From the NCBI GenBank assembly GCA_017798145.1, contig CP059069.1, positions 543,226 to 607,225 on the forward strand: a DNA stretch of 64,000 nt. Direction: 5' to 3'. The DNA comes from Akkermansiaceae bacterium (lineage in GTDB: Bacteria; Verrucomicrobiota; Verrucomicrobiia; Verrucomicrobiales; Akkermansiaceae). The notes under the pieces were generated by a model. It ran no database searches, was not told the DNA's origin, and saw nothing but the letters and a program-made list of their open reading frames with translations. Each line of letters begins with the position of its first letter. Position 1 is the first letter of the stretch. Below, one piece after another: positions 52,951 to 63,720 of the stretch. The position numbers and the translations under genes are program-made.

Positions 52951-55900
52951 ATGAAACCGACCGCCATCCTCGCCCTCTTCCTCGCCTTCCTCGCAGCGAT
53001 CCCCGCACCGGGACAGCAGCAAGGCGATACAACCGGATCCGAAAAAACCTACAACCAGGATCCCGATCTATGCTGTGAATGCATAAAAATGAAAACCGAA
53101 AGGCAGAAGCCCGATACCAAGGGCAACGTTCCCGTCATTGTCACAGTCACACACACAGGCGCTACGGATTGCCCCGATTCAGTGGATTTCACTGTCTCCG
53201 CACACGGCCTCGACGCCCCGGCAGCGGTGCCCGACCAGGACGGCACGGTGGCGGCGGGCCAGAGCGTCACCCTTACATTCTTGATCACGCCCGACCAAAA
53301 CCGAACTTGCGAGGAATGGGAGTTCACCCTGACCTGCGAGAAGAGCGATTCCTACTGCGACCGCCAGATCGTCACCCTCCGCCCCTGCGGAGGCGACGAT
53401 TCCTGCTCGGACTGCGATGGCGAATCTGCGGAACCCAGCGCATCCCAGCCTGAGGGGCCGGGCAACTTCGCCTCCGGCGACGGCCCCAGCTCATCCTTGC
53501 AGGACGACGATGTCACTTTCTCCGCCACCTTCCCGACCACCAGATCCAACGGTGGCATGAGCGACGGCTCGATGCGTTTCGTATCCCGGGACTTCACCTT
53601 CCCCGGCCGTGCCGGACTGATCACGAACTTCTCACCGGACTTCGACACGACCAACAGCCTCGGCGGCATCCTGTCCAAGGTGCAGACAAAGGCGGGTCTT
53701 GCGGAGGTCGAGGTCACCGACGGCCCCGGACAGAACGCCTTCACCGTAACCCACCGCGATCCCGTCGGATTCGCGTTCCGCACCACCGTGATTTCCTGGC
53801 TCACAGCGGGCGGGGAGCAGACCCTGCGCATGGACTCGACCTACGACGGGACGACCACGCGCCACGAGCAGACCCAGCCACAGCCCGGCACTCTTGTGCT
53901 AAAGAAAGGCCGTGTTATCGACAACGAATTCGTCCCTCTTCTCACCGACACCCTGGTCAAGACCGAGTCGAACGGCCTGCGCACCTACCACCGCACCGTC
54001 GAGACACGCGCCTCGGGGAGCCACGCATGGCACACGGTTTCCGACACGGAGACAACATGGGAAAAGCAGATCTTCGGATGGATGAAGACCAAGGAAGTCA
54101 TCCATCCCGGTGGAGCCGCCCTTACCTCCACCTGGACCTACTACCAGCCGGGGGATTTCCCGCCGCCTGAAGTGGGTGTCTCCCCCGGTGGCTTCGAACT
54201 CGACCGCGCGGTCGGCCGCGTCCGTCACTTTATCCGCTACGATGGGTACGAGGCCTTCTACACCTACAGCCTTTTCTCCCGTTCTGTCACGACCCCCTAC
54301 GCGGGGAACCCTGCGGGGAAAACCACCACTTCAAGTTGGGACGCCGCCACCATGACCCAGACCATCACCACTCGTGTGGGCAACCACATCATCTCGAAAA
54401 CGGTTCGCAAACACGGTCCTGGCAGCACCATGACCGTGGACGAATACACCTCGGAGGGCACAAAGCTCACCACCACTCACTTCTACAAGGAATCCAACAT
54501 TGACTTTGGCGGGAAATCCGCCCGTGCCGTCCATCCCGACGGAACGCTCACCACCTATTCCTACACCCGAAATGCGGGCGGCGGCTACACCACTGTCACC
54601 GACAACGGCCAGGCAAATACCGCAAAAACCGCGGTGACCAAAGGCACCCGCACCACCACCACCCGGAACTCCCGCGGCACCGTCATCCTCAGCAAAACGG
54701 AAGCCATCGGCTACACCGGCGCGGCAGGACTCTACTCCTCCATGGCCGTCACCGAAGTGGACAACCTCGGCCGTGCACTCACCACCGCCCATCACTCCGC
54801 CGGCCCAAGCGCTGGGCCCTCCGACGAGCAAGCCACCGCACCCTTCCCGGCCTACAATACCTACACCGCCTATTCCTGCTGCGGCGTTTCCAAGGAAATC
54901 GATATGTATGGGGTCAAAACCTTCCACGCCTACGACGGCCTCCGCCGCCGTGTGAAATCCAACACCCTGGGCGTCACCATTGAGACCGTCTACGACGGAC
55001 TCACCACCGAGACACATCGCTACGCGGAAGAGATCGATACAAGCCTCTCCTCCGCCTTAACCGACAACGACATAAACCTCGTCTCCAGTTCCTACCGCAA
55101 CCTCTCAGGAACCCTGAGTGAATCCGGGTCGCCTGATCCGACCCCGGATCCTGTCCCACCCCTTGCACCCGGTGTGCCAAGGCCTCTCGTGATAACCAAA
55201 TCCGAAATCACCTACAAGCCCGCCGCCGGCCTCTCAATGCGCGAGGTCACCACCACCCCGGACAATTTCTCCCAGACCACCGACTCCTTCCTGGATGGCC
55301 GCCCCTACAAGACCTACGGCTCGCTGTCTCCCGAAATGGAATACGCCTACTCCACCAATCCAACCGGCCAAATCGACACCCGTTCCTACCTTGACGGCAC
55401 GGCTCTCCGCGAAACCACCACCTCCCAATCCGACTGGGCGGGCCGCACCCTCCGCTTGGATTACATGGGCGGAGCTTACGCCACCATGACTTACAACTCC
55501 CTCGGGCAGATGACCAAATCAACCGACCCCGACGGCATCGCCACACTTTACGAATACAACACCCGAGGCGAACGAACCGTCTCCGCCATCGATCTCGATG
55601 GTAACGGAGCCGTCACATACGGCACCGACACCGTCCAATTTTCCGAAACAGTCCCCGCCACCGGCACCATCGGGACAACCGGCACCATCGCCTCTTACTC
55701 CGGCCCCGTCTGGAAATCGGTATCAAAGGTCTGGCAGGACGGACAGGCGGATTCCGCCACGGGCACAACTGTCTCCACCTCTATCCGCTCCGCCAACGGG
55801 CTGCATTCCTCCACCGAATCCATAGGCGTGGCCAGCCCCTCGATCTCTGCCACGGCACTCGCAGGAAACGGCGAATGGATCGTGGAATCCAAGAACCCCG

Positions 55901-58863
55901 ACGGATCGAAGTCCGTTGCATCCTACGAAGCCGGCTTGCTGAGAAGCACCGCCGTCCGGGATTCCTCCAACGCCCTCGTTGACTCTGTCACCTACGGCTA
56001 CGATTCGCTCAACCGCACCATCTCGCAGACCGACCTGCGCCGTGGTTCCATCACCGCCCTGCCATCCAATTACCTCCCCGGAGCCTATACCTCCATCCTC
56101 ACCACCTACCTCTCCGACACCGCAGACTACGTGAAATCCACCGGAGAGCCGGTCAACCTGCTCACAAAATACACCTACGACATCCGCGGCCGCCGCATCA
56201 CCGTGGACGCCCCCGACACCACCGATGCCGATGGAGCACCCCTCGCAAACATCACCAACACTTTGTATAACCCCGACAGCACAGTCCAGGAAACGAATGG
56301 TGCCCAAACCTACCGCACCACCCACACCTACGACTACGCGGATCGGATGACAACCCTCACCACCTACGGCACCGCCACGGCCACCACCACCTGGACATAC
56401 TCACCCGACCGCGGCTTCCTCACCCGGAAGCAATACGCCGACTCGACCGGCACCAACTACACCTACACCGCCGCAGGCCGTCTCGCCACCCGCACCTCGG
56501 CGCGCGGCCTGCTCACGGTTTACACCTATGAAAAAGGCAGGTTGGTGAACGTGGACTACTGGAAAGGCGAGGCTCTCAGGGGTTCCTACCTCCAGGCTCT
56601 CGCCGATAAGGCGGCAATACTGAATAATCCGAACTCAACACAGCAGCAAATCGACGATGCCGTTGCAGCCGCTGCTGCAGCATACACTGCTGCGAAGGAT
56701 CCAACCCCGGATGTCGCCATCGCTTACGACGCCCTCAATCGCCCCACCACTCAATCCAACGGCCTCGCCACCTCAGCCTTCACCTACTCATCCACCCTTG
56801 CCCCCGATACGGAAACCATCACCTACAACCTCCCCGGCCAAACCGCCTTCACCCGTGTGATCGACCGCTCCCGCGACAACCTCAACCGCCCCAGCGGCTG
56901 GAAATATGGCACAGCCGCACAGTATGCGGCGGGTTGGGAGCAGTCCGGCTCGCCCGATCTCGAAAACCAGGCCGCCTACGGCTACGACACCGCCGGCCGC
57001 CTCTCCACCGTCAGTGGCGGCGGATTGAATCCGCCCAGCCAATTCACCTACGGCTACGAACCGAACAGCTACGGCATGCTTCGCTCCGTCACCGGCCCCG
57101 CCCACACCGTCACCAACACCTGGAACCAATACCGCAACATCCTGCAATCCAAGGAAAACGAGGCGGGCACCACCAACATCAGCACCTTCGCCTACGGCGT
57201 GAACTCCATCGGCCAGCGCGACAGCCTCACCACCACCGGCTCCGGCTTCGACGGCGGCAACAACTTCGCAAGCGCCACCGCCACCGGCCCTGCCTACGGC
57301 TGGAGCTACAACGCCCGCGGCGAACTCGTAGAGGCGAGCGACACCAGCACCGCCAACAACGACCGCGCCTACGAATACGACGGCATAGGCAACCGCAAAA
57401 AAACCGTGGACGGCCTATTCGCCGATCTTGGGACAGCCCCCGTCAACTACACCGCCAACGCCCTCAACCAATACACCGCAGTCCCATCCGTAGCATCCGC
57501 ACCAACCTACGACCCCGACGGCAACGCGACATCATATCCGGTTCCCAAAAACCCAAGCGCCAACTCAACCCTCACATGGGACGCCGAGAACCGCCTGATC
57601 ACCGCCACCGTCAACGGCACCACCACAACCTACCGCTACGACGCCGCATCCCGCCGCATCGCCACCACCACCGGTGGATCAACAGTCACGGTCATCTATG
57701 ACGGCTGGAACCCGATCGCAAAATATGCTGGCACAACGCTCGTGGAGAGTTATCTATGGGGAATGGATTTGTCAGGTTCCATGCAGGGAGCGGGAGGTGT
57801 CGGAGGACTACTCGCCGTCAACGACGGCAGCGCGAGCTACTACCCGACCTACGATGGAAACGGTAACGTATCCGAATACCTCGACTCCGCCGGAGCCGTC
57901 GCCGCCCACTACGAATACGACCCCTTCGGAAACACCACCGTCGCCACCGGAGCGAAAGCCGCCGACTTCTCCCACCGCTTCAGCACCAAGCCGCTGGACG
58001 CCGAGACCGGCCTCTACTACTACGGGTACAGATACTACGACCCTGTAACAGGGCGCTGGCCATCCAGGGATCCGATCGGGGAAAGAGGCGGATTGAACCT
58101 GTATGGGTTTGTGGAGAATGATGGAGTGAATTACCTCGACCGGTTGGGTCTTATCGAGTGCCCCGTAAACTGTTCAGGAGCAAAATTGGGGGTGATGAAG
58201 GGCGAATTAGGAGGGTTCTTTCACGACCGTCGAGACATAGACAATGTTATCGAAAACTGGAATCCAGGAGATGGTCCTACGAATGGAGTTTCAATGGAGA
58301 TTAGCTTCGACGGCAAACCGAATCCTGGAGAGGGAGAGTGCTGCTTTGATTCGTTTATGTTTATCCAGATTGTCAAAACGAATGCAGGCCAACAAATCGA
58401 CGAAACAAAGGAAGGGTTTGCTCTTGATGGAAATAGTCGATCGAACCCTGGCTACCCCAGTGTGCCAGGTAACAAGTACCCTGAGGGTCACCCAAGAGAA
58501 GGTCAGCCCTTTGGCGGAATGATAGATGCTCCGAATAGGCCAGATTACTGGTTGGAGGGGTTCGAGGGTAAAGATATTAATTGGCGCGCATGGACGTTCG
58601 TTGTGGGCTTCAAGAATGGCTCGGCAAAGTACGGTGACCACCACAAGGGAACAGTTCTTCTCCAGGGAATTGAGTGGGGTTTTGATCGGCTTTGGAACAA
58701 GACTTCTGGAAGCTGGGGTAGCGCAGACCCGTTCGGTCCCAAGTGTATTGAATCTCTAGGTGCGAATGGTGTTCCTACGAGTCAGCAGATTGCAGACGCG
58801 ATTTCAGCGGGGGGAAGGAATGGCAATGGAGGGCAGGGCTATACCGGTCATCAAGGACCTTGA
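52951..58863 (+). CDS. RHS/YD-repeat giant with variable C-terminal tail
   Basis: A 1970-residue protein with a signal peptide ([19 protein letters not shown]). The N-terminal part has a Cys-rich patch (DLCCEC, SCSDCD) and a beta domain. From about 600 to 1690 run many YD repeats (YDxxGR, YNxxGE, TYxYD). The RHS core ends in [18 protein letters not shown]...NYLDRLGL at about 1692-1735, after which a 235-residue tail of different, lower-GC composition follows. This is the shell-plus-toxin plan of polymorphic RHS proteins, secreted here by Sec rather than by a recognisable type VI route. The tail family is unknown. ATG 52951 is preferred over upstream in-frame starts. Confidence 0.8.
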   Translation: MKPTAILALFLAFLAAIPAPGQQQGDTTGSEKTYNQDPDLCCECIKMKTERQKPDTKGNVPVIVTVTHTGATDCPDSVDFTVSAHGLDAPAAVPDQDGTVAAGQSVTLTFLITPDQNRTCEEWEFTLTCEKSDSYCDRQIVTLRPCGGDDSCSDCDGESAEPSASQPEGPGNFASGDGPSSSLQDDDVTFSATFPTTRSNGGMSDGSMRFVSRDFTFPGRAGLITNFSPDFDTTNSLGGILSKVQTKAGLAEVEVTDGPGQNAFTVTHRDPVGFAFRTTVISWLTAGGEQTLRMDSTYDGTTTRHEQTQPQPGTLVLKKGRVIDNEFVPLLTDTLVKTESNGLRTYHRTVETRASGSHAWHTVSDTETTWEKQIFGWMKTKEVIHPGGAALTSTWTYYQPGDFPPPEVGVSPGGFELDRAVGRVRHFIRYDGYEAFYTYSLFSRSVTTPYAGNPAGKTTTSSWDAATMTQTITTRVGNHIISKTVRKHGPGSTMTVDEYTSEGTKLTTTHFYKESNIDFGGKSARAVHPDGTLTTYSYTRNAGGGYTTVTDNGQANTAKTAVTKGTRTTTTRNSRGTVILSKTEAIGYTGAAGLYSSMAVTEVDNLGRALTTAHHSAGPSAGPSDEQATAPFPAYNTYTAYSCCGVSKEIDMYGVKTFHAYDGLRRRVKSNTLGVTIETVYDGLTTETHRYAEEIDTSLSSALTDNDINLVSSSYRNLSGTLSESGSPDPTPDPVPPLAPGVPRPLVITKSEITYKPAAGLSMREVTTTPDNFSQTTDSFLDGRPYKTYGSLSPEMEYAYSTNPTGQIDTRSYLDGTALRETTTSQSDWAGRTLRLDYMGGAYATMTYNSLGQMTKSTDPDGIATLYEYNTRGERTVSAIDLDGNGAVTYGTDTVQFSETVPATGTIGTTGTIASYSGPVWKSVSKVWQDGQADSATGTTVSTSIRSANGLHSSTESIGVASPSISATALAGNGEWIVESKNPDGSKSVASYEAGLLRSTAVRDSSNALVDSVTYGYDSLNRTISQTDLRRGSITALPSNYLPGAYTSILTTYLSDTADYVKSTGEPVNLLTKYTYDIRGRRITVDAPDTTDADGAPLANITNTLYNPDSTVQETNGAQTYRTTHTYDYADRMTTLTTYGTATATTTWTYSPDRGFLTRKQYADSTGTNYTYTAAGRLATRTSARGLLTVYTYEKGRLVNVDYWKGEALRGSYLQALADKAAILNNPNSTQQQIDDAVAAAAAAYTAAKDPTPDVAIAYDALNRPTTQSNGLATSAFTYSSTLAPDTETITYNLPGQTAFTRVIDRSRDNLNRPSGWKYGTAAQYAAGWEQSGSPDLENQAAYGYDTAGRLSTVSGGGLNPPSQFTYGYEPNSYGMLRSVTGPAHTVTNTWNQYRNILQSKENEAGTTNISTFAYGVNSIGQRDSLTTTGSGFDGGNNFASATATGPAYGWSYNARGELVEASDTSTANNDRAYEYDGIGNRKKTVDGLFADLGTAPVNYTANALNQYTAVPSVASAPTYDPDGNATSYPVPKNPSANSTLTWDAENRLITATVNGTTTTYRYDAASRRIATTTGGSTVTVIYDGWNPIAKYAGTTLVESYLWGMDLSGSMQGAGGVGGLLAVNDGSASYYPTYDGNGNVSEYLDSAGAVAAHYEYDPFGNTTVATGAKAADFSHRFSTKPLDAETGLYYYGYRYYDPVTGRWPSRDPIGERGGLNLYGFVENDGVNYLDRLGLIECPVNCSGAKLGVMKGELGGFFHDRRDIDNVIENWNPGDGPTNGVSMEISFDGKPNPGEGECCFDSFMFIQIVKTNAGQQIDETKEGFALDGNSRSNPGYPSVPGNKYPEGHPREGQPFGGMIDAPNRPDYWLEGFEGKDINWRAWTFVVGFKNGSAKYGDHHKGTVLLQGIEWGFDRLWNKTSGSWGSADPFGPKCIESLGANGVPTSQQIADAISAGGRNGNGGQGYTGHQGP

Positions 58864-58913
58864 CGTACGGTTACGATCACGAAGCCTGTAAACGTGTACG
58901 GAAAGATAGCGAG

Positions 58914-59438
58914 ATGATTAAGAATTTGGGGATTCTGATAATTAGGCTGTGTTTGGTCTTGGGAGTTTGTCATGCCAAAGAACCTGAAGTGCCTGACAAG
59001 CAGTTCGCTTCATTTCAACGTGAATTTTGTTCAGTTCTTTTCCAGCGAGATTTAGCTAAGTGTGCAGGTTTTTTTGCGGAATTTGATCAGTATGAGAAAA
59101 TATTCTCCGAATTCGGAACGCCTGACTCACTGGATCGCAATTTTACGCTCGCAAAGTCGGATTTTCTTGATGATTGCAAGAGAGTGATGGATCAGTTGCC
59201 CAAAGCTGGTGAGACGCTGCGGGTTGTTAAGATCGACTATAGTGAAGCCAAGATTACCGAGACTGATTCGATCGTGCGGATTTCTGGTGCATTGGTTCAT
59301 GTGGGGTACGGGTTGAGGCTTGCCCGCTGTACGTTGAGTTTGCCGCCTATGATCATGGTTGAGGGAAAGTGCTCCTTTGTTGAGCGGTTTCAGGGGATGG
59401 TTCGCTTTCAGATTCTCGATCCTGAGACCGGCGAGTAA
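58914..59438 (+). CDS. Small exported protein, possible RHS immunity partner
   Basis: A 174-residue protein with a signal peptide (KNLGILIIRLCLVLGVCHA) and a mixed alpha-beta mature part with no recognised family. It starts 50 bp after the RHS stop and shares the lower GC of the RHS tail, which is the usual arrangement for an immunity gene. The periplasmic location would fit neutralising a toxin acting there. ATG 58914 is chosen because it begins a clean signal peptide. The immunity role is inference from position only. Confidence 0.45.
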   Translation: MIKNLGILIIRLCLVLGVCHAKEPEVPDKQFASFQREFCSVLFQRDLAKCAGFFAEFDQYEKIFSEFGTPDSLDRNFTLAKSDFLDDCKRVMDQLPKAGETLRVVKIDYSEAKITETDSIVRISGALVHVGYGLRLARCTLSLPPMIMVEGKCSFVERFQGMVRFQILDPETGE

Positions 59439-59700
59439 ATGGGGTATGAACCGACCACGTAGGTAACAATCATAGGGGTCAGGAGTATCAGAGAGGATCA
59501 AGTGGTTTTTTTAGTTTTTTGTAAGGTCAGTTTTTGGACGCAAGGGATCGTGCCAGATCGGAGGATTCGATTTTCTGGCCTGTCTGCTTTGGGATCTTTC
59601 CGGCAGTTCGGACGCTGCGGTATGAACGGGTGGAAACGGGTGCGGGTGGTGGCAACCGTAAGCGTCCTACCAAGCGCCTCTAGTCATAGCGCCATTCGGG

Positions 59701-60765
59701 TCAGGTGTCGCATTGCAACATTTGCCTTGGTTTTGCCGAAGGCGAAGGCAGGATCACCGCATGCCGAGGACGCTGAGACACGAGTATCCGGGAGCGGTCT
59801 ATCATGTGATGGCACGCGGCGATGGCGGGAAGGCGATCTTCGAGGGCGACGACGACCGGAAGGCGTTTCTTTACCGGCTCGGGCAGGTTTGCGGGAGCCA
59901 CGGCTGGCGCATCCACGCATGGGTGCTGATGGGCAACCATTTCCACCTCCTTCTCTAAACCCCGGAGCCGAACCTTGTGACGGGGATGAAATGGCTGCTC
60001 GGGACTTTCAGCCAGGGCTGGAACGGCAGGCGTTCCCGGCGCGGTCACGTTTTCCAAGGGCGCTACAAGGCGGTGCCTGTCAGCGCTGCGACGGAGAGCC
60101 CGCATTATTTCCGAATCGTGGCGGACTACATCCAACTCAACCCCGCCCGCGCCGGTCTTGCGGGAGGCAGCCGGGGGAAGCTCGTTTCCTGGAAGTGGAG
60201 CAGCCTAGCCGACTTCGCACGTGGCAAGGGACCCGACTGGCTGATCATGGAAAGGGTGCTCGCCGCCTTCGATCTGGCAGAGGACGGCAGGGGGCGGCGG
60301 GCTTACGTAGCGTGGCTGGAGCAGCGGGCAGCCAACTCGAAGGGGGAGATCGATCAGGCGGCGATGGCCGCCCTGCGGCGGGGGTGGTATCTTGGCGAGC
60401 CGTCCTTCGTCGACAAATTGCGTTCCCTGGTGGAAGGGAAGCCCCGTCGGGCGACAGGAACCGATCCGGTTGCGAGGTCGCACGATGAGGCAGGTGCCGA
60501 GGAACTCGCCAGGCGGGCGCTGGTAGCCGTGGGGCTGCCCTCCGATCCCGCCGATCTCGCAAGCCACAGGAAGGGCGACCCGGGAAAAGTGATCGTCGCC
60601 ACACTCCTGAAAAAGCACACGTCGGCTGGCAACCGCTGGCTGGCAGACCGCCTCGCAATGGGGCATACCGGAAGCGTGAGCCGCCTCGTAGGGGCGTTCG
60701 GCAGGGGTAAGGGGAACCTGGGTAAGCTGGGGGAGCTGGAGAAGCTATTGCAATGCTGCACCTGA
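59701..60765 (+). mobile_element. IS200/RAYT-like element with terminal inverted repeats
   Basis: An 18-bp left end (59701-59718) beginning TCAGGTG is matched, 16 of 18, by an inverted copy at 60748-60765. The right copy overlaps the last codons of the transposase, giving a C-terminus LLQCCT. The element holds a Y1-type transposase gene. No flanking target duplication was found, in line with the IS200/IS605 mechanism. Confidence 0.6.
59761..60765 (+). pseudogene. REP-associated Y1 (HUH) transposase with in-frame stop
   Basis: The frame reads MPRTLRHEYPGAVYHVMARG and WVLMGNHFHLLL, which holds the HUH motif HFH, then meets TAA at 59956-59958, then continues open with TPEPNLVTGMKWLLGTFS, HVFQGRYKAVPV and the YFRIVADYIQLNPARAGL region to the end. 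A GAA-to-TAA change explains it (HLLLETPEPN is the usual text). The gene has ~330 codons, longer than the minimal family because of a helical C-terminal extension. It can no longer make an intact transposase unless the stop is read through. Confidence 0.75.
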
Positions 60766-60797
60766 GCGAAATGGCGGTTCATGCCATAGCTAAAAAA

Positions 60798-60839
60798 ATG
60801 GCGACCACGGAACCCGCTTCCGGGTTCCGTGGCGGCCAT
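60798..60839 (-). terminator. Intrinsic terminator of the WGR-ligase gene
   Basis: An 18-bp stem hairpin with two mismatches and a small loop, followed on the minus strand by seven T (complement of 60791-60797). It lies 40 bp beyond the ligase stop. The stem shares the GGCCGCCACGG sequence with a second palindrome at 62033-62073 on the other side of the gene. Confidence 0.65.
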
Positions 60840-60879
60840 CGTTTCATCCGTGATGCTTGGGAGCGGATTTCCCCGTGGA

Positions 60880-61971
60880 TCAGGCAGCAGTCGCCACCAT
60901 GACTGATTTGTATTTCAGCTGTGCGGTGGTGCAGTCCTCGGCGGGGATGTCCTTACGTTCGCCGATGTAGACGGGCTGGTAGATGCTGCCGCTTTCGCGG
61001 TAGGCATACAAATAACGTGTCTCACAGACCTGCCCGATTGCCGGGATCCGGTGGTTCGGCGGGATGGTGACCTTGCCGGCGGGGACGATGCCGCCGCCGT
61101 CTTCCGCAAGCAGGCCGAGGGTGACGCTCCGCTTGGCGTTGTGGCCGGTGACGATGAAGGACGCGCTTTCGACGAACTTGAACTTCAGGTGGGTGCCGCC
61201 GGAGTTGGGGCGGCCGGGGCTGAAGGGGGCGTCGATCTCCTTGAAGACGACCCCCTCGCTGCCGGTGCGGCGGAAGGTCTCGAACATGGCGCGTTTCTCC
61301 TCTTCCTCCATGTGGGTGTTCACGGGGCGGAGGTGCTTGTGCTCGGGATCGAGGAGGGTGATCAGGCCGGCGAAACGGGACAGGTAGGCGTTGCCCCGGA
61401 TGTCGTGGCCTTTCACTTCAAGGAGATCGAAGGCGTGGAGTGTGTCTCCCACCGCCTCGCCGTCGATGAGGACATCCACGGGGAGTTCCTCGAAGGCGTG
61501 ACGGATGGGTTCCGGGATGGGGATGAGGAGTCCACGGCGGTTGATGCCGGTGATCTCATCCCCGCGTTTGCGAATCATGAGGCGGCGACCGTCGAACTTT
61601 TCCTGGAGGCAGATGGCATCGCTGCCGAGGAGCCGGTAGAGTTCGGATTCGTCAACCGGGTTGAGGAGCTGGCAGCGGATGCCGCTGTCCTGGCCGTCGG
61701 CGGTGCTTGTGCGGTCGGGTTGCCTGGACTCCCCGGTGGGGCGGTAGCCTTTCGCGGTCTTCTGTCGGACGAGCTGGTCGTGGATCTTGTTCGCCTCGGC
61801 GAGCGTGACGATGTGCTGGGTCTTCCTGCCGGTGGTTAGGGTGCTGCCACGTCGCCCATAGGCGAAGGTGACGATGTAGCCCTCGCCTTCCGGCTCGACG
61901 GCGACGTGGTATTCCTTGTCTGAATTGCCCTCGCGGAAATGGAGGGAGGTGCTGGTGATGCTGATGTTCAT
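60880..61971 (-). CDS. WGR-domain ATP-dependent DNA ligase-like protein
   Basis: A 363-residue fusion. Residues ~1-80 are a WGR-like domain (KEYHVAVEPEGEGYIVTFAYGRRGS, where AYGRRG replaces Trp-Gly-Arg), followed by a short linker. The ligase part starts near 98 with adenylation motif I EKFDGRR (Lys125), motif III-like LIDGEAVG, SEGVVFKEI and LKFKF (motif V lysines), then an OB-fold-type C-terminus. It is about the minimal size of viral or bacterial ATP-dependent ligases. WGR is otherwise known from PARPs and regulators and may bind DNA breaks. No Ku or LigD is nearby, so the pathway is unknown. Confidence 0.75.
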   Translation of the reverse strand: MNISITSTSLHFREGNSDKEYHVAVEPEGEGYIVTFAYGRRGSTLTTGRKTQHIVTLAEANKIHDQLVRQKTAKGYRPTGESRQPDRTSTADGQDSGIRCQLLNPVDESELYRLLGSDAICLQEKFDGRRLMIRKRGDEITGINRRGLLIPIPEPIRHAFEELPVDVLIDGEAVGDTLHAFDLLEVKGHDIRGNAYLSRFAGLITLLDPEHKHLRPVNTHMEEEEKRAMFETFRRTGSEGVVFKEIDAPFSPGRPNSGGTHLKFKFVESASFIVTGHNAKRSVTLGLLAEDGGGIVPAGKVTIPPNHRIPAIGQVCETRYLYAYRESGSIYQPVYIGERKDIPAEDCTTAQLKYKSVMVATAA

Positions 61972-62334
61972 TTTTTGGTATGGGGTTGGTTGTTGGTTTG
62001 GTTCTCGTGGTGAGAGGGGTTGGAAAAGAAATGGCCGCCACGGGGATCCCTCTCCAGGGAGTCCGTGGCGGCCTTGTCGTGACCCGCGCCGCGCTTGGGC
62101 GTGTCGTGCGGGGCGGGTCTGTCATGCGGGAAGGAGTCACCGCGCGGTTGGGCGGTTACGGAAGAGCCGGGAATGTCCGGGCTTGTCGGGAGGGAGGAGG
62201 CTGTGATAGGCCTCAGGCATGAAAACAACCGCTCAGAAGGTGCTGGACGAAGTCTGCCTTTCCGGGTCGTCTTTTACCCTGATCAACGATGGGGGCGTGT
62301 AAGCACAAAACCCGACCGGCCGTTCAATAAGACT
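61972..62334. other. Region upstream of the WGR ligase, no gene; holds a palindrome
   Basis: About 360 bp between the ligase start and the next cassette-like gene. It contains a palindrome at 62033-62073 related to the ligase terminator. The left boundary of the cassette array would fall near 62335. No convincing coding frame. Confidence 0.4.
62033..62073. repeat. Palindrome related to the ligase terminator
   Basis: GGCCGCCACGG at its left end is answered by CCGTGGCGGCC at its right end, with a weaker inner stem. The same outer arms appear at 60798-60839 (one mismatch). It lies about 60 bp before the ligase start codon. It could be a REP-type repeat, or an upstream hairpin of the ligase message. 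Confidence 0.45.
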
Positions 62335-62347
62335 GTTAGCAAAGAAG

Positions 62348-62884
62348 ATGAAAGACGAGATCACACCCAGCAATTGCAGGCTTCTATTAGCAGCATTTAT
62401 TGAGAAAGAGAAGCTCACAGCTCCCAAGATCTCGAAGGCTATTGGATGTAGACACGCAACACTTGGACGGATTTTAGCGGGAACGACCGAGCCGACAGAA
62501 GAGTTCATGCGGCAGATCGGCGTCATGATCGGTATCGGATATGACCGATACAGCACACTTAGCGAAGCGGAGAAAGAGAAGATATCGGACGCGATTGGAA
62601 CAGTTGGAGGTGGGGTTCTCGGCTTTGGCAGTATTGCCGCTGCGGTCAGTGCATCTGGAACTGTTGCTGGTCTTTCGGCGGCCGGTATCAGTTCGGGTTT
62701 GGCTGCGATTGGCACGGTTGTCGGTGGCGGCATGATGGCAGGTGTTGCCGTGGCTGCCGCGATACCTCTCGCCGCAGGTGCTATAGGCTATGGCGTCATC
62801 AAGGGGGTGAAGTATTTCTTTTCCGAAGCTGAACTCAACAAGGAGGAGATTGACCAGAAATGGGAAGTCGAAAAAGAGGGCTAA
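62348..62884 (+). CDS. HTH protein fused to a glycine-zipper membrane region (cassette 1)
   Basis: A 178-residue protein. Residues ~1-60 form an XRE-type helix-turn-helix (RLLLAAFIEKEKLTAPKISK, GCRHATLGRILAGTTEPTEEF). Residues ~83-155 are a Gly/Ala-rich hydrophobic run with GxxxG spacing (GTVGGGVLGFGSIAAAVSASG, GGGMMAGVAVAAAIPLAAGAIGYGVIKG), like glycine zippers of pore-forming peptides. A short charged tail follows. The stop codon TAA sits in the core of the attC-like site at 62879, and a GTTAGC lies 13 bp before the ATG, so it looks like an integron cassette gene. Function unknown. Confidence 0.6.
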   Translation: MKDEITPSNCRLLLAAFIEKEKLTAPKISKAIGCRHATLGRILAGTTEPTEEFMRQIGVMIGIGYDRYSTLSEAEKEKISDAIGTVGGGVLGFGSIAAAVSASGTVAGLSAAGISSGLAAIGTVVGGGMMAGVAVAAAIPLAAGAIGYGVIKGVKYFFSEAELNKEEIDQKWEVEKEG

Positions 62885-63006
62885 CAAGACGAGACACAGT
62901 AATCGCCACTAGCCGCCTGTTTACATGATCCATCGTAATTACAACCTTTACCCAGCGTCCAACGCTCGCCCTCGCTAGTGGCGGCGCGTGCTCTTTGACG
63001 TTAGCC
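62879..63006. repeat. Integron attC-like recombination site
   Basis: A 128-bp region bounded by GGCTAAC (62879-62885) and its exact inverted complement GTTAGCC (63000-63006). Inside, L-box-type arms pair with one extra base (CGAGACAC against GTGCTC), and the centre has a further inverted repeat CGCCACTAG/CTAGTGGCG. The preceding gene stops inside the left core (TAA) and the next gene starts five bases after the right core, as in cassette arrays. The core is slightly off the RYYYAAC/GTTRRRY consensus. Confidence 0.55.
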
Positions 63007-63010
63007 AGAA

Positions 63011-63622
63011 ATGAATATTGTTGAGGACGCGATAAAATCTCTAGCAGACCTTGGGGTTGAAGTCGAAAAAGCGAAAAATCGCCATCGTCGTGAGTTCACA
63101 GCCAATGAAGGGGATGATTACAATATCGCTCGAATCTTCGTAGATGGGCTCATTGCCTCAATATTTCTAAAGACGAATAAGCCGATTCAAGGAATAACAC
63201 CCGAAGGAGAATACCAAATCCTGATCGGAGCTTCATTTGTTCGAACTCATGCTCTACTTCACGACTTGATTCTCGATGGTCACATCATTGACAGTCATTG
63301 TCTCCTTCGTAAACAACTCGAGCAACTAGCTCGTCTGCAGGAGTTGGAAACCAAATCGGTATCGCAATTGCGCGGTAAGACCCCGAACATCAAGAATGCT
63401 ATAAGCGGTATTGCTGGGACAATTTACGGCGCGCAATCGAAGATTGCCCATTTTGCAGATACAGAGGTGGGATATTCATTGCTCGAGACACATAACTTTG
63501 ATGATCATTCAAGAGTCTCGGCATTACCCTCCTATTCCGAGAACAGTGTATTTTGCATGAACTCTCGTCTGTTTCTAGCCGTTCAATTCGCTGCCTGGTT
63601 TGTTGACAAGCTCACTAGATGA
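63011..63622 (+). CDS. Cassette-like gene, unknown function (cassette 2)
   Basis: A 203-residue mostly helical protein of lower GC content. It has no motif I recognise; the helical build with conserved-looking Arg and His residues (IDSHCLLRKQLEQLARLQEL, SKIAHFADTEV) recalls DUF5677/HEPN-type helical bundles, but this is weak. It begins right after the right core of the attC-like site. No clear attC closes it downstream. Confidence 0.5.
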   Translation: MNIVEDAIKSLADLGVEVEKAKNRHRREFTANEGDDYNIARIFVDGLIASIFLKTNKPIQGITPEGEYQILIGASFVRTHALLHDLILDGHIIDSHCLLRKQLEQLARLQELETKSVSQLRGKTPNIKNAISGIAGTIYGAQSKIAHFADTEVGYSLLETHNFDDHSRVSALPSYSENSVFCMNSRLFLAVQFAAWFVDKLTR

Positions 63623-63720
63623 TACCCATTAGAGAAAATTGAGATATTGTCTAAGCAGCTATATATTGCCGTAGAGTTAACCGTGAAAGCGGGGATCATG
63701 AGCAAAAATGAAAAATCCGA

